Of a stretch of DNA of 58,105 nucleotides, positions 37,187-46,000 are shown piece after piece. The position numbers and the translations under genes were made by a program. The DNA lies in contig NZ_CAMTIA010000017.1 in assembly GCF_947072475.1 (NCBI RefSeq), positions 1 to 58,105 on the forward strand, in the 5' to 3' direction. The DNA is from an uncultured Deefgea sp. Its GTDB lineage: Bacteria > Pseudomonadota > Gammaproteobacteria > Burkholderiales > Chitinibacteraceae. The notes beneath the pieces were generated by a model. That model did no database searches, was not told the DNA's origin, and saw nothing but the letters and a program-made list of their open reading frames with translations. Position 1 is the first letter of the stretch, and every line of letters begins with the position of its first letter.

Positions 37187-37612
37187 AAGTTTTAAAAGTA
37201 GGGTGTTTTTATTTTGTATTGCTTTAGTCTTAGTGGCGTGACAGAGCAAGAGGTTGCTGCCGTTTTGTATTGAAATCTGGCGTTCAGAGTATGCAACTTT
37301 TTGCGAAAGAATGCAGCTACCATAGCCAGCAATATTGACTTTACTTGGGTTGTTGCCGCGTAAATCAGGTCATTCAGACTTGAAGTGGTATTAGATGGGC
37401 TAGGTCTTGTGCTACGCAATGCAGGTCGTGGGCGTCAGCCTAGGCTAAAGGGACTCGCAATGTAAGGCTGATTGACGTCTGCTAGCTTAAAAACGGCGTG
37501 TCATTTACCGCTGTAGTGGTTTTAGTGCTTTCCCGAATGATGAATTTCCTGATTTGGCAGCACGTTTATTAGCACCTACAGTGCGCTGGTGCAACGCAAC
37601 AAGGAAAAAACT
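37187..37612. other. 426-bp divergent gap between the MFS gene and fba
   Basis: It must hold promoters for both genes, but I cannot choose hexamers with confidence. There is no ORF with coding character and no strong inverted repeat. Confidence 0.4.
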
Positions 37613-38647
37613 ATGCCCCTCGTTTCTCTGAATCAAATTTTGGATCATGCCGCTGAACATGGTTATGGTGTGCCAGCGTTTAATGTGAATAATTTGGAAC
37701 AAGTCCAAGCCATTTTGCAAGCGGCCGATGCCACGCGCAGCCCGGTTATTTTGCAGGCCAGCGCGGGGGCTCGCAAATATGCGGGCGAGCTCTTTTTGCG
37801 GCAAATGATTCAAGGCGCAGTGGCCAGTTATCCGCATTTACCGATTGTGATGCATCAAGATCATGGCACTAGCCCTGCGGTTTGTATGAGCGCGATTAGC
37901 AATGGCTTTTCGAGTGTGATGATGGATGGCTCATTAATGAGCGACGGTAAGACACCAGCAAGTTATGAATATAATCTTGAAGTGACGCGCGAAGTCGTCA
38001 AAATGGCGCATAGCTTTGGCGTGTCAGTCGAAGGCGAGCTTGGCTGCTTGGGCCGTTTAGATACCGGCATGGGGGAAGAAGAAGATGGCGTCGGGGCCAA
38101 TCGGGCCTTAACACACGCCGAAATGCTAACCGACCCTTGGCAGGCCAAAGAATTTGTCTTGGCGACAGGGGTTGATGCGCTGGCGATTGCCATTGGTACC
38201 AGTCACGGCGCGTATAAATTTTCATCGCCACCGACTGGGTCGGTATTGGATATTGATCGGATTAAAGAAATTCATGATGTCATTCCCAATACGCATTTGG
38301 TGATGCACGGCTCTTCCAGTGTGCCGCAGGATTTATTGCAGCAAGTTCGCGATTTTGGTGGCGAGCTCAAACCGACTTGGGGTGTGCCTGTTGAAGAAAT
38401 CCAGCGGGCGATTCGTTGGGGGGTGCGCAAAATCAATATTGATACCGATTTACGCTTGGCAATGACCGGTGCCATCCGCCGACATTTGATTGAAAACCCT
38501 GCTGATTTTGATCCGCGCCAATATTTAAAGCCCGCCATTGCCGCTATGGCGGCAGTATGTCGGGCGCGCTATATCGATTTTGGTGCTGCAGGGCAGGCAG
38601 ATAAAATCAAACCCAAAGCATTAGAAAAAATATTAGCCAAGGCATAG
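37613..38647 (+). CDS. fba: Class II fructose-bisphosphate aldolase
   Basis: Zinc-dependent cleavage of fructose-1,6-bisphosphate in glycolysis, or the reverse in gluconeogenesis. The 344-residue protein has zinc and substrate motifs [53 protein letters not shown] and [11 protein letters not shown] chose the ATG at 37613, 8 nt after AAGGA; an in-frame ATG 24 nt upstream overlaps that site. The hairpin after the stop belongs to the GGGTAT-ended repeats rather than being a clear terminator. Confidence 0.96.
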   Translation: MPLVSLNQILDHAAEHGYGVPAFNVNNLEQVQAILQAADATRSPVILQASAGARKYAGELFLRQMIQGAVASYPHLPIVMHQDHGTSPAVCMSAISNGFSSVMMDGSLMSDGKTPASYEYNLEVTREVVKMAHSFGVSVEGELGCLGRLDTGMGEEEDGVGANRALTHAEMLTDPWQAKEFVLATGVDALAIAIGTSHGAYKFSSPPTGSVLDIDRIKEIHDVIPNTHLVMHGSSSVPQDLLQQVRDFGGELKPTWGVPVEEIQRAIRWGVRKINIDTDLRLAMTGAIRRHLIENPADFDPRQYLKPAIAAMAAVCRARYIDFGAAGQADKIKPKALEKILAKA

Positions 38648-38654
38648 CAAAAAA

Positions 38655-38709
38655 TAGGGGTATTTCATTGTGGGCATTCATTAATATGGCCTGCAATGAA
38701 ATACCCCTA
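38655..38709. repeat. 16-bp perfect inverted repeat after fba
   Basis: TAGGGGTATTTCATTG (38655-38670) and CAATGAAATACCCCTA (38694-38709), with a 23-nt loop. This is the best-conserved member of the GGGTAT-ended set. No T run follows on either strand. Confidence 0.8.
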
Positions 38710-38816
38710 CTAGTGTTTGGGAGTCTAAATCTAAGGCATCGCCAAGCGCGAAAAAACCCTGACAAGATCTTCATCGTACTGCGTTGACGTTCTCTTTTGG
38801 CCAAGCTGATTTCAGC

Positions 38817-39917
38817 TCACTCATCGGGCAAAGCATCTTTAAGCGTTTCAGCGATCTCTTCAAATTCATGCTGTATCAGCATAAATGCATCGATCACGCG
38901 TGGGTCAAAATGCGTACCTTTGCTCTCTAGTATGATTTTGACTGCGACTTCATGGCTCATTGGGGCTTTGTAGACCCGTCTTGCGCGCAAGGCATCATAC
39001 ACATCAGCCAGCGCCATCAAACGAGCAGACAGCGGAATTTGATCGCCTTTTAATTGCAATGGATAGCCACTACCATCCCATTTTTCTTGGTGTGAATAAG
39101 CAATTTCTTTGGCATAACATAAAAAAGCGCTTTCTTTGCCCATCACGGCTTCTGCAGCCAGAATCGCGTCGCGGCCTAAGCGGCAATGTTCTTTCATGAT
39201 TTCAAATTCGGCAATGTCGAGTTTGCCAGGCTTAAGCAAAATCGCATCCGGAATCCCCACTTTACCAATGTCATGCAGGGCGGCCGATTTTTCTAGCAAG
39301 GCAATATTGGCCAGATTGAGTTGTTGGCAAAAATCAGGGTGGTGCATTAATTGAGTGGCCAGTCGCCCAACATAATACTGCGTACGGCGAATATGATTGC
39401 CGGTGTCGTTGTCGCGAGTTTCTGCCAATGAAGCCATGGCTAAAATAATTGCATCTTGGGTGTGCTCTAATTCTTCGGTTCTTGCTTTAACTTTGGCGTC
39501 TAAAATGTCATTTTGATTTTTAAGATTATTCAGCAATTGAAACAGCAATAAATGGTTGCGAACCCGCGCTAATAAAATAGGCGGGCTAACGGGTTTTAAA
39601 ATAAAATCAACGGCCCCCACTTCAAACCCGAGCTGCTCATCAGCCACGTCATTCATCGCGGTCAAAAAAATAACCGGTATTTTGCTGGTGCTAGTTTCCG
39701 CTTTTAATCTTCGGCATACTTCATAGCCATCAATGCCCGGCATGATAATGTCGAGTAAAATCAAATCGGGTAATTCAAGCTGTACCACTTCGAGCGCTTG
39801 TTCACCATTGACCGCGACTTTGAGTCGATAGCTATCCTTTAACAAATGCATTAATAGCATTCTGTTTTCAGGGCTATCATCAACAATTAATAAAGTCGGT
39901 AACGGGTTCGTATTCAT
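38817..39917 (-). CDS. Response regulator with HD-GYP phosphodiesterase domain
   Basis: A 366-residue protein: receiver domain first (LLIVDDSPENRMLLMHLL, phospho-acceptor Asp in LILLDIIMPGIDGYEV, Lys in ILKPVSPP), a linker helix, then an HD-GYP domain with the intact HDIGKVGIPDAIL and HQEKWDGSGYP motifs, so it should hydrolyse cyclic di-GMP. I chose the ATG at 39917. It is the last gene of the block rsbR-rsbS-rsbT-rsbX-hybrid kinase and is the obvious target of that kinase's Hpt domain. A 240-bp gap separates it from the kinase gene. Confidence 0.93.
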   Translation of the reverse strand: MNTNPLPTLLIVDDSPENRMLLMHLLKDSYRLKVAVNGEQALEVVQLELPDLILLDIIMPGIDGYEVCRRLKAETSTSKIPVIFLTAMNDVADEQLGFEVGAVDFILKPVSPPILLARVRNHLLLFQLLNNLKNQNDILDAKVKARTEELEHTQDAIILAMASLAETRDNDTGNHIRRTQYYVGRLATQLMHHPDFCQQLNLANIALLEKSAALHDIGKVGIPDAILLKPGKLDIAEFEIMKEHCRLGRDAILAAEAVMGKESAFLCYAKEIAYSHQEKWDGSGYPLQLKGDQIPLSARLMALADVYDALRARRVYKAPMSHEVAVKIILESKGTHFDPRVIDAFMLIQHEFEEIAETLKDALPDE

Positions 39918-40157
39918 TGAATTTAATATCCAAAAATATAAAATCGACGCTAACAAATAAACGCTATAACTGGTCACGAATAACTGACTGGAACTGGTAG
40001 GCACTGGCTGAGCAAATTCTACGAAGAGTAAAAAGTATTCCTCTTAACTACTTACTCTTCTTGTGCTTGTATTTATTTAGTTGCTTGAAAAAATACCTAA
40101 TTTTCTGTTGATTCATTGTCTTACCATGAAACCGATTTGTTGGTTTTTTATTGGAAT
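39918..40157. other. 240-bp gap between hybrid kinase and HD-GYP genes
   Basis: It holds an imperfect inverted repeat with GAAGAGTA / TACTCTTC ends around 40020-40060. There is no T run after it in the minus direction, so it is not a standard terminator. A separate promoter for the HD-GYP gene is possible here. Confidence 0.35.
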
Positions 40158-43100
40158 TCAATGTGGATTGCTAGCGAGTAAATGGTTTAATTTAATGTGC
40201 GCCGCCGAAAAATCGCAGCATTCAATAGATAAATTGAGATCATTAAAGTCCTCATGGCTAAAGATGGAGGAAAAAATAGTTCGATGCTGTTCAAAAAAAT
40301 CCAGCACTTCACCGTCCATTTGTTTTAATAGCGCGAGCAATTCATCAATTAAAATATGCTCTTGCGGCGTGGCTGCACGGGCTTTATTTTTTGTGGTGTT
40401 AGTCTCGTTTGATTGACGATTGAAATTAGAGAGTACATTGGATATCGCTTGTAGTGCCGATTCAATTTTAATGAGCCAGGGTGTTAAATCACTTTGATTG
40501 TTTTCGGTACGCAAAAACTGCTCAATGACGCCCGCATCTTCAGCCAATTGATTTGCACCTAAATTGGCGGCGACACCTTTAATCGTATGGGCATAACGAG
40601 AAGCCGTTGCTCTATCATTATTTGCAATCGCCGCGTTGATACGGGAAATACAATCGAGCTCACTTTGGCAAAATTGGCGCATTAGCTGTAAATATAACGG
40701 CTTGTTATTCATCAAGCGGTTTAGCCCGCCGATTAAATCAATACCGGGCAATTTAGCAATAGCACTTAATATGCTACTCATTTCGGTGGCTGGATTTGCC
40801 TGCGCTGAAGGGGGTACTATTGAGTCGGTTGGCGTGGCTGATTCACGCGCGGTGTTAATCGATTGGGCGGTCGCTAAATAGGGCGTTGATAATGGCCCCT
40901 CAATTGGCGGCGTAGACGATAGAGTTTGGGTTTTCCAATGCTGCAAACGCTCAAAAAGAACCGCAGGGTCAATGGGTTTGGAAATATGATCATTCATTCC
41001 GAGTGATAGGCAGCGTTCTCGCTCCTCGACCATGGCATGCGCGGTCATGGCTAATAAGGGAATGTGATCGTAGCGTGCATCAGCTCGAATATGCCGGCTG
41101 GCCTCATACCCATCCATAACCGGCATTTGCATGTCCATTAAAATGACTGAGAAATATTGATTGGGGTGCTGCTCTAAAATCTGAATGGCTTCTTGCCCAT
41201 GATTGGCAATCGTGACTTCAATGCCGACCGAACTCATTAATTCAAAGGCAATTTGTTGATTAATTAAATTGTCCTCAGTAAGTAAAACGCGAATGCCGTT
41301 GAGCAATAAATGATTTTCTTGATCATTGCTGATTTGATCGCCGATATTTGATTTTTGCTCCGGGGCAAATAGCTCGACCATGCAATCGACTAAACTCGAT
41401 GCGGTTACCGGCTTGACAATCACCGCATCGAGCAAATCATCACGAACGGTTTGATGGACTTCTTCACGCTCAAACGCGGTGACCAAAACAATGCGGGGCT
41501 GATCTTGTCCGGGAATGTGTTGGCGGATTTCTCTGGCCGCAGTAATGCCATCCATTCCCGGCATTTGCCAATCCATTAAAATTAAATTAAACGGATTTTT
41601 GTGTTGCAAAGCGCCCAGCGCCATTTCGACGGCGGCCGCACCCGAGTCACAAATTTCGATTTGCACCGGCATGGTTGATAAAATTTCATGCAATAGCTGG
41701 CGGGCGCTGTCGGTATCATCGACGACTAAAATGCGTAAATTGTTGACCTTGCTCGGGAAAACGCGCGGTACATGCTCAATGTCATCATGACCAAACCAAG
41801 CGGTAAAATAAAAGCAACTGCCCATGCCCGGCTGGCTGGTAAATGCCATTTGCCCAGACATAATTTCAACCAGGCGTTTGCTAATGGTTAAGCCCAGTCC
41901 GGTGCCGCCATATTTGCGCGTGGTGGTGCTATCGGCCTGAGTAAACGGTGAAAACAAGCGCTCTTGCTGTTCTGGCGACATACCAATGCCACTATCGCTG
42001 ACTTTAAATTCGAGTTTGACGCGATTGTCGAGCTGTTCAATTAAGTGAATGCGAATATCGACTTCACCGTGATCGGTAAATTTAATGGCATTATTAATTA
42101 GGTTGGTCAAAATTTGGCCAAGCCGCAATGGGTCACCAATGAGATGCGCTGGAATACCCGTTAAAGGATGAATAATAAATTCCAGCCCTTTTTCGTAGGC
42201 TTTTTGGCTAGTAATTGTGCTGACATTCGCGAGCACTTGATCGAGTTCAAATTTGATCTGCTCAATATGGAGTTTGCCGGCTTCTATTTTTGAAAAATCA
42301 AGAATGTCATTAATGATGCCAAGTAATGAGGTGCCGGCATTGTGGATTTTGGCCACGTAATCGTGCTGCTTGGGGTTTAAATCGGTTTTTAAAGCCAAAT
42401 GACTCATGCCGATAATGGCATTCATTGGCGTGCGAATTTCATGGCTCATATTGGCTAAAAACATCGATTTGACGCTCGCCGCATCTTCGGCTTTATCTTT
42501 GGCGATTTTCAATTCGACTTCATTTTTTTTGCGTTGACTAATATCTCGCGCAAATAGCGTTGCCACCCATTCATCATTTTGTTGGTAAATGGTGATGCCC
42601 ACTTCGATGGATAATGTACTGCCGCTTTTATTTTTTGCTTCTAGATCCCAAAACAAATTGCCGACTTTGTTTTTTGATTGTTCATTTAAATGTTGATTTA
42701 ATATTTCGTAGAGCAGTGATTTTTCTGGCAATGCAATTAAATCGACAATCTGTTTACCGATGGCAAATTGCCGCAAAAAACCAAATGTGAGTTCAGCAGC
42801 ACGATTCCAATCGGTAATCATGCCTTGGTTGTTCAGTAAGGCCACCGCGACGGGTGCGCCTTCAAGCACTGCGCGAGAACGCGCTTCGCTGTCGGTGAGC
42901 GCCATGGTGCGGCGCTCTATTTCTTGTTCTAAACCATTTTGTTGCTCGGCTAATTGTATGTTTCGGCTAGAAAGCTCGGCAAAAAGCGCTTCTCGGCTGG
43001 GTTGTGTAATGATTTCTTGAAGGGTTTGCAATACTGCCGGCGAGATATTTTGCCCAGCTAGCGCAAATGAATATGACCATTGTTGTGGTGCGTTATGGCG

Positions 43101-43370
43101 GTTTTTTTTAAAAAATGTTTCGATTTCCGCAGGGGCGCAGGCCAGTGCGGGGGTGGTTAAGTAAATGAATTGCAAGTCATAGTGCAGCGTTACAATGCTA
43201 TTTTTTTCATTGACTGCCGAGCGAATCAGTAGCGAGAAGCCAATGGCATAAAAATCAACTAAGTGGGTTGGCAATGCGATGATTTGTAAAATGCGTCTAA
43301 ATTTAGTTCGCGCAGTCAATAAACTGGCTTCAGTATTGATTTCGATTTGCCCTAAGGGAGATATTTTCAT
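40158..43370 (-). CDS. Hybrid sensor histidine kinase with two receivers and Hpt domain
   Basis: A 1070-residue cytoplasmic kinase without obvious membrane segments. Order: an N-terminal region of about 75 residues that resembles the first half of an RsbT-type ATPase domain; a coiled segment near 125-160; PAS about 165-285; HisKA with His310 in NMSHEIRTPMNAI; HATPase (KYGGTGLGLTISKRL near 487-500); receiver 1 with Asp600; receiver 2 with Asp746; and an Hpt domain with His928 in AHTIKGVAANLGA. This is a full His-Asp-His relay. The ATG overlaps the rsbX stop by 4 nt, tying it to the stressosome genes. Its likely partner is the HD-GYP response regulator downstream. Confidence 0.93.
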   Translation of the reverse strand: MKISPLGQIEINTEASLLTARTKFRRILQIIALPTHLVDFYAIGFSLLIRSAVNEKNSIVTLHYDLQFIYLTTPALACAPAEIETFFKKNRHNAPQQWSYSFALAGQNISPAVLQTLQEIITQPSREALFAELSSRNIQLAEQQNGLEQEIERRTMALTDSEARSRAVLEGAPVAVALLNNQGMITDWNRAAELTFGFLRQFAIGKQIVDLIALPEKSLLYEILNQHLNEQSKNKVGNLFWDLEAKNKSGSTLSIEVGITIYQQNDEWVATLFARDISQRKKNEVELKIAKDKAEDAASVKSMFLANMSHEIRTPMNAIIGMSHLALKTDLNPKQHDYVAKIHNAGTSLLGIINDILDFSKIEAGKLHIEQIKFELDQVLANVSTITSQKAYEKGLEFIIHPLTGIPAHLIGDPLRLGQILTNLINNAIKFTDHGEVDIRIHLIEQLDNRVKLEFKVSDSGIGMSPEQQERLFSPFTQADSTTTRKYGGTGLGLTISKRLVEIMSGQMAFTSQPGMGSCFYFTAWFGHDDIEHVPRVFPSKVNNLRILVVDDTDSARQLLHEILSTMPVQIEICDSGAAAVEMALGALQHKNPFNLILMDWQMPGMDGITAAREIRQHIPGQDQPRIVLVTAFEREEVHQTVRDDLLDAVIVKPVTASSLVDCMVELFAPEQKSNIGDQISNDQENHLLLNGIRVLLTEDNLINQQIAFELMSSVGIEVTIANHGQEAIQILEQHPNQYFSVILMDMQMPVMDGYEASRHIRADARYDHIPLLAMTAHAMVEERERCLSLGMNDHISKPIDPAVLFERLQHWKTQTLSSTPPIEGPLSTPYLATAQSINTARESATPTDSIVPPSAQANPATEMSSILSAIAKLPGIDLIGGLNRLMNNKPLYLQLMRQFCQSELDCISRINAAIANNDRATASRYAHTIKGVAANLGANQLAEDAGVIEQFLRTENNQSDLTPWLIKIESALQAISNVLSNFNRQSNETNTTKNKARAATPQEHILIDELLALLKQMDGEVLDFFEQHRTIFSSIFSHEDFNDLNLSIECCDFSAAHIKLNHLLASNPH

Positions 43371-43966
43371 GGCAGATACCTCACTGCGAGGCAGGTCGCA
43401 TCATCATGCTCTTTGCCATACTCGCGTAAGATTTCAACACAAAATCGATTAAGGGGTAGCGAAAACCAAGACATTAGAAGCAGATTGTCGAGGTGTTCAC
43501 TAATGCCATCGGTGGCCAAAAAAATCAGATCACCCGCAATCAATGGTGTTTCAACCATCCGCAGGGTTGGCATAATCTGCCCTAAAATCCCCGATTGCGC
43601 GGCCACCCCTTTGGGTTGGTCTTTCATTCGGTACAGCATGGTGTTGCCAATGCCCACGGTGCGCAGCAACGGTGGTTTTAAGTGGGCCAGCGTCATTGCT
43701 GTGCCGCGACTACCTTTCAGTTCAAGGTGTAATTCATGCATCAAACCCAAAATGTCGCTGCTGGCATGGCTTTTGAGCCAAGATTCACAAAAACGCGCCA
43801 GCTCATGCGCCTCTTCGCCGTGACCAAGCACATCGATAATACCAATCAGTAGGCTGTCTTCAAGGTCGATCACCACATAGCCGTCACCGGTGACGGTTTC
43901 ACCAAAGCAAGGTCGACCAATATGGGCGTGCTGATATGGGGGTGTCGTTGGCTGAGTTATTTCCAT
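43367..43966 (-). CDS. rsbX: RsbX-like PP2C-type phosphatase
   Basis: Predicted serine/threonine phosphatase that resets stressosome proteins. The 199-residue protein has the PP2C core with metal-binding acids in IGIIDVLGHGEEAHEL, LATDGISEHLD and EHDDATCLAVRYL. It is a stand-alone catalytic domain like RsbX and lacks the N-terminal RsbT-binding domain of RsbU. I chose the ATG at 43966; one at 43987 is also in frame. The stop overlaps the kinase start. Symbol given by homology and context. Confidence 0.85.
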   Translation of the reverse strand: MEITQPTTPPYQHAHIGRPCFGETVTGDGYVVIDLEDSLLIGIIDVLGHGEEAHELARFCESWLKSHASSDILGLMHELHLELKGSRGTAMTLAHLKPPLLRTVGIGNTMLYRMKDQPKGVAAQSGILGQIMPTLRMVETPLIAGDLIFLATDGISEHLDNLLLMSWFSLPLNRFCVEILREYGKEHDDATCLAVRYLP

Positions 43967-44090
43967 TGTGATACCTGCATGCTGCAATCGCAGCGCGAAC
44001 TTCAGTCGATAAATAAAAATGGCGCGTAATTTGAATCTGCTGCTTTGTGCGCATTGACGCCGAACGAAGTCGTGGTCTGCGGCGTGCTAT

Positions 44091-44504
44091 TTAATATTGA
44101 TTAATCCATTTTTTAACGCGTATTCGCGTGCCGTGATTGATTTGTGATTGAATTTCAAACTCATCGACCATGCGTTTAACGCCCGGTAATCCCAAGCCTA
44201 AAGTGCCTTTGCTACTGAAATGGTCTTGCATGGCTTGTTCAATATTGGCAATACCCGGGCCACGATCTTCGGCAATGATTTCAATGCTGTAATTACTTTG
44301 GTAATGAATATACAGCTCACCATACTGCGCGTATTTCACAATATTCATTGCCAGCTCAGAGATACAGGTGGCGATTTGCGTTGCCAATCCGGCATCGTTA
44401 AAACGTGACATGATTTCGGAATAACTGAGCATCACTGCGCCTCGGACATCATCCTCGTTATTAATGTCAAAGCGCTCGCTCGGTGAATCCAAGTTAGCGT
44501 CCAT
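44091..44504 (-). CDS. rsbT: RsbT-like serine kinase / switch protein
   Basis: A 137-residue GHKL ATPase that in stressosomes phosphorylates RsbR and RsbS, is then released, and switches on a partner. Motifs: ISELAMNIVKYAQYGEL (N box), IIAEDRGPGIANIEQAM (G1 box) and GLGLPGVKRMVDEFEI (G2 box), all very close to Bacillus RsbT. The ATG overlaps the rsbS stop by 11 nt. The usual partner RsbU is not encoded here; the hybrid kinase may take that place. A 124-nt gap separates it from rsbX. Confidence 0.9.
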   Translation of the reverse strand: MDANLDSPSERFDINNEDDVRGAVMLSYSEIMSRFNDAGLATQIATCISELAMNIVKYAQYGELYIHYQSNYSIEIIAEDRGPGIANIEQAMQDHFSSKGTLGLGLPGVKRMVDEFEIQSQINHGTRIRVKKWINQY

Positions 44505-44862
44505 CTAATAACTCCAATGCTTGCGTTACACTATTGGCGCCTTGTATCGCATTGAGTGCGACATTGAGTGCACATAAACCGGCAATAATGCCGGGACGTA
44601 AACCCACGACAATGGTTTTGGCACCAATCAGTTTGAGCATTTGTGTGGTGTTGACAATCTGCACAAAGCTCTCGCCGTCTAAAATAGTGATGCCTGAAAC
44701 ATCGAGCAATACGCCTTTGGCACTGTGCTTGATGGTCAAATTCAGTAGATCTTCACGCAGCCATTGCAGCAAGATCGTATCGGGGTCGAGTTGGATTGAG
44801 GCATACACGGCACCAGACACCATCGAGACCGGGATGCGCCGTTCCTCATTGGCAAAATCCAT
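44494..44862 (-). CDS. rsbS: RsbS-like STAS-domain stressosome scaffold
   Basis: A 122-residue single STAS domain, the minimal stressosome subunit that holds RsbT. It matches RsbS along KGVLLDVSGITILDG, LIGAKTIVVGLRPGI and the C-terminal helix. Where Bacillus RsbS has Asp-Ser at its phosphorylation site, this one reads Asp62-Gly-Glu-Ser65, so the phospho-acceptor is displaced or altered. Its ATG shares one base with the rsbR stop. Confidence 0.88.
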   Translation of the reverse strand: MDFANEERRIPVSMVSGAVYASIQLDPDTILLQWLREDLLNLTIKHSAKGVLLDVSGITILDGESFVQIVNTTQMLKLIGAKTIVVGLRPGIIAGLCALNVALNAIQGANSVTQALELLDGR

Positions 44863-45749
44863 TATGTGACCGTACGGCCAATGATTTTAAATGCTTGCTC
44901 AAGAGCATCGCGCAGCGTGGCGGTTGAATTCACCTCGTCGACATTAATCCCCAAATTGACAATGGTTTGGGCAATCGCCGGCGAGATACCCGAAATCAGG
45001 CTGACACAGCCCATTAGCCCCGTTGATTTGGTGATTTTAAATAAATGATTGGCCACCGCCGAGTCCACGACGGCGACGCCAGAAATATCCATGATAAAAA
45101 CCTTGGCGCGCGTTTCGCCGATGCGTGACAAAATCGTCATCATGATGTCTTGGGCGCGTTTCGAATCGATGATGCCGACCACGGGCAGCATTAAAATGTC
45201 TTGCCAGATTTGTGTCACGGGGGTGGACATTTCCATCAACGCTTTGCTTTGTTTGCTGATGCGCTCGTTAATCAGGCGTGAATAGGTTTCAACAACAATG
45301 GTGATATCAAAGTGCATCAGTTTGGTGAGCGCGCTAATGGCCGAGCTGTACTCTTCGCTATACAGGCCGCCATCGTAGAGTTTTTTGGTGAAAATAATAA
45401 ATGACACATTCATTGCGGCAAAATAGCTGGGTAAAGACAGGCCAACGCGGGCATGGACTTCACCAATTTTTCGTCTTTCTTGCACGTAGTTATCATCAAC
45501 ACGGGCATTAAAAAAGCTACGCCAATAATTGATTTGCTCGCTACGCGCGCGACCCATGACCTCAGGATTGCTAAATAAAACCTGATATTCAGGCAGCTCA
45601 GCAATCCACTCATAAAAAAGCACCGCGTATTCTTCGAGCTTGGGGCTGATGATCGTCCCATACTTACGCACCATCACTAAGTCGCTTTCGTCAAGATCAT
45701 GCATCTTCATTAGTCCTGACGTTTTCATTTCTCTTAGGTCGGTTTGCAT
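44862..45749 (-). CDS. rsbR: RsbR-like stressosome sensor with globin-type N-terminal domain
   Basis: A 295-residue stressosome sensor: N-terminal all-helical globin domain (about 15-160), a linker helix, and a C-terminal STAS domain (about 175-290). The globin part carries FYEWI (candidate distal Tyr46) and IGEVHARVGLSLPSYF with candidate proximal haem ligand His99, both hallmarks of globin-coupled sensors. The STAS part follows RsbR closely (PVVGIIDSKRAQ, VVDSAVANHLFKI, GISPAIAQTIVNLGI), with Ser196 and Ser230 where Bacillus RsbRA has Thr171 and Thr205. I chose the ATG at 45749 (AAGGA site); an ATG at 45830 adds a 27-residue Arg-rich stretch. First gene of the module. Confidence 0.9.
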   Translation of the reverse strand: MQTDLREMKTSGLMKMHDLDESDLVMVRKYGTIISPKLEEYAVLFYEWIAELPEYQVLFSNPEVMGRARSEQINYWRSFFNARVDDNYVQERRKIGEVHARVGLSLPSYFAAMNVSFIIFTKKLYDGGLYSEEYSSAISALTKLMHFDITIVVETYSRLINERISKQSKALMEMSTPVTQIWQDILMLPVVGIIDSKRAQDIMMTILSRIGETRAKVFIMDISGVAVVDSAVANHLFKITKSTGLMGCVSLISGISPAIAQTIVNLGINVDEVNSTATLRDALEQAFKIIGRTVT

Positions 45750-45943
45750 TGAGTTGATCCTTTTGACTGGCTGACGAATGCAGTTTGCATTGGTTCGGTA
45801 TAGCAGACGCATCCAGCGCAAGCAATCCATTCGCGTGGCAAATTGACGTCGTTGGTCGGCGGAAAATCAGGCCGTAAAAAGGGGGCGTATTGTGAGAGAA
45901 ATGCCGTTCAATCAGGGTGGGATGTTGGGCGTCATCGCGTGCG

Positions 45944-45974
45944 CGACCAGCGTCGTTAGAGAAAACGCTGGTCG
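45944..45974. repeat. 10-bp inverted repeat after the photolyase gene
   Basis: CGACCAGCGT (45944-45953) and ACGCTGGTCG (45965-45974) form a perfect stem with an 11-nt loop. In the minus direction the T run is in the loop rather than after the stem, so termination is doubtful. Confidence 0.5.
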
Positions 45975-46000
45975 TTGGATGTCAGATAAAGTCAGGCGAC

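Noticed and set aside
38655-38709. Terminator for fba
   Set aside because: The stem is strong but no T run follows on either strand, and the arms match the dispersed GGGTAT-ended repeats.
45781-45900. Possible sigma-54 promoter upstream of rsbR
   Set aside because: TGCCAC and TTGC elements are present but at the wrong spacing for the GG-N10-GC rule.
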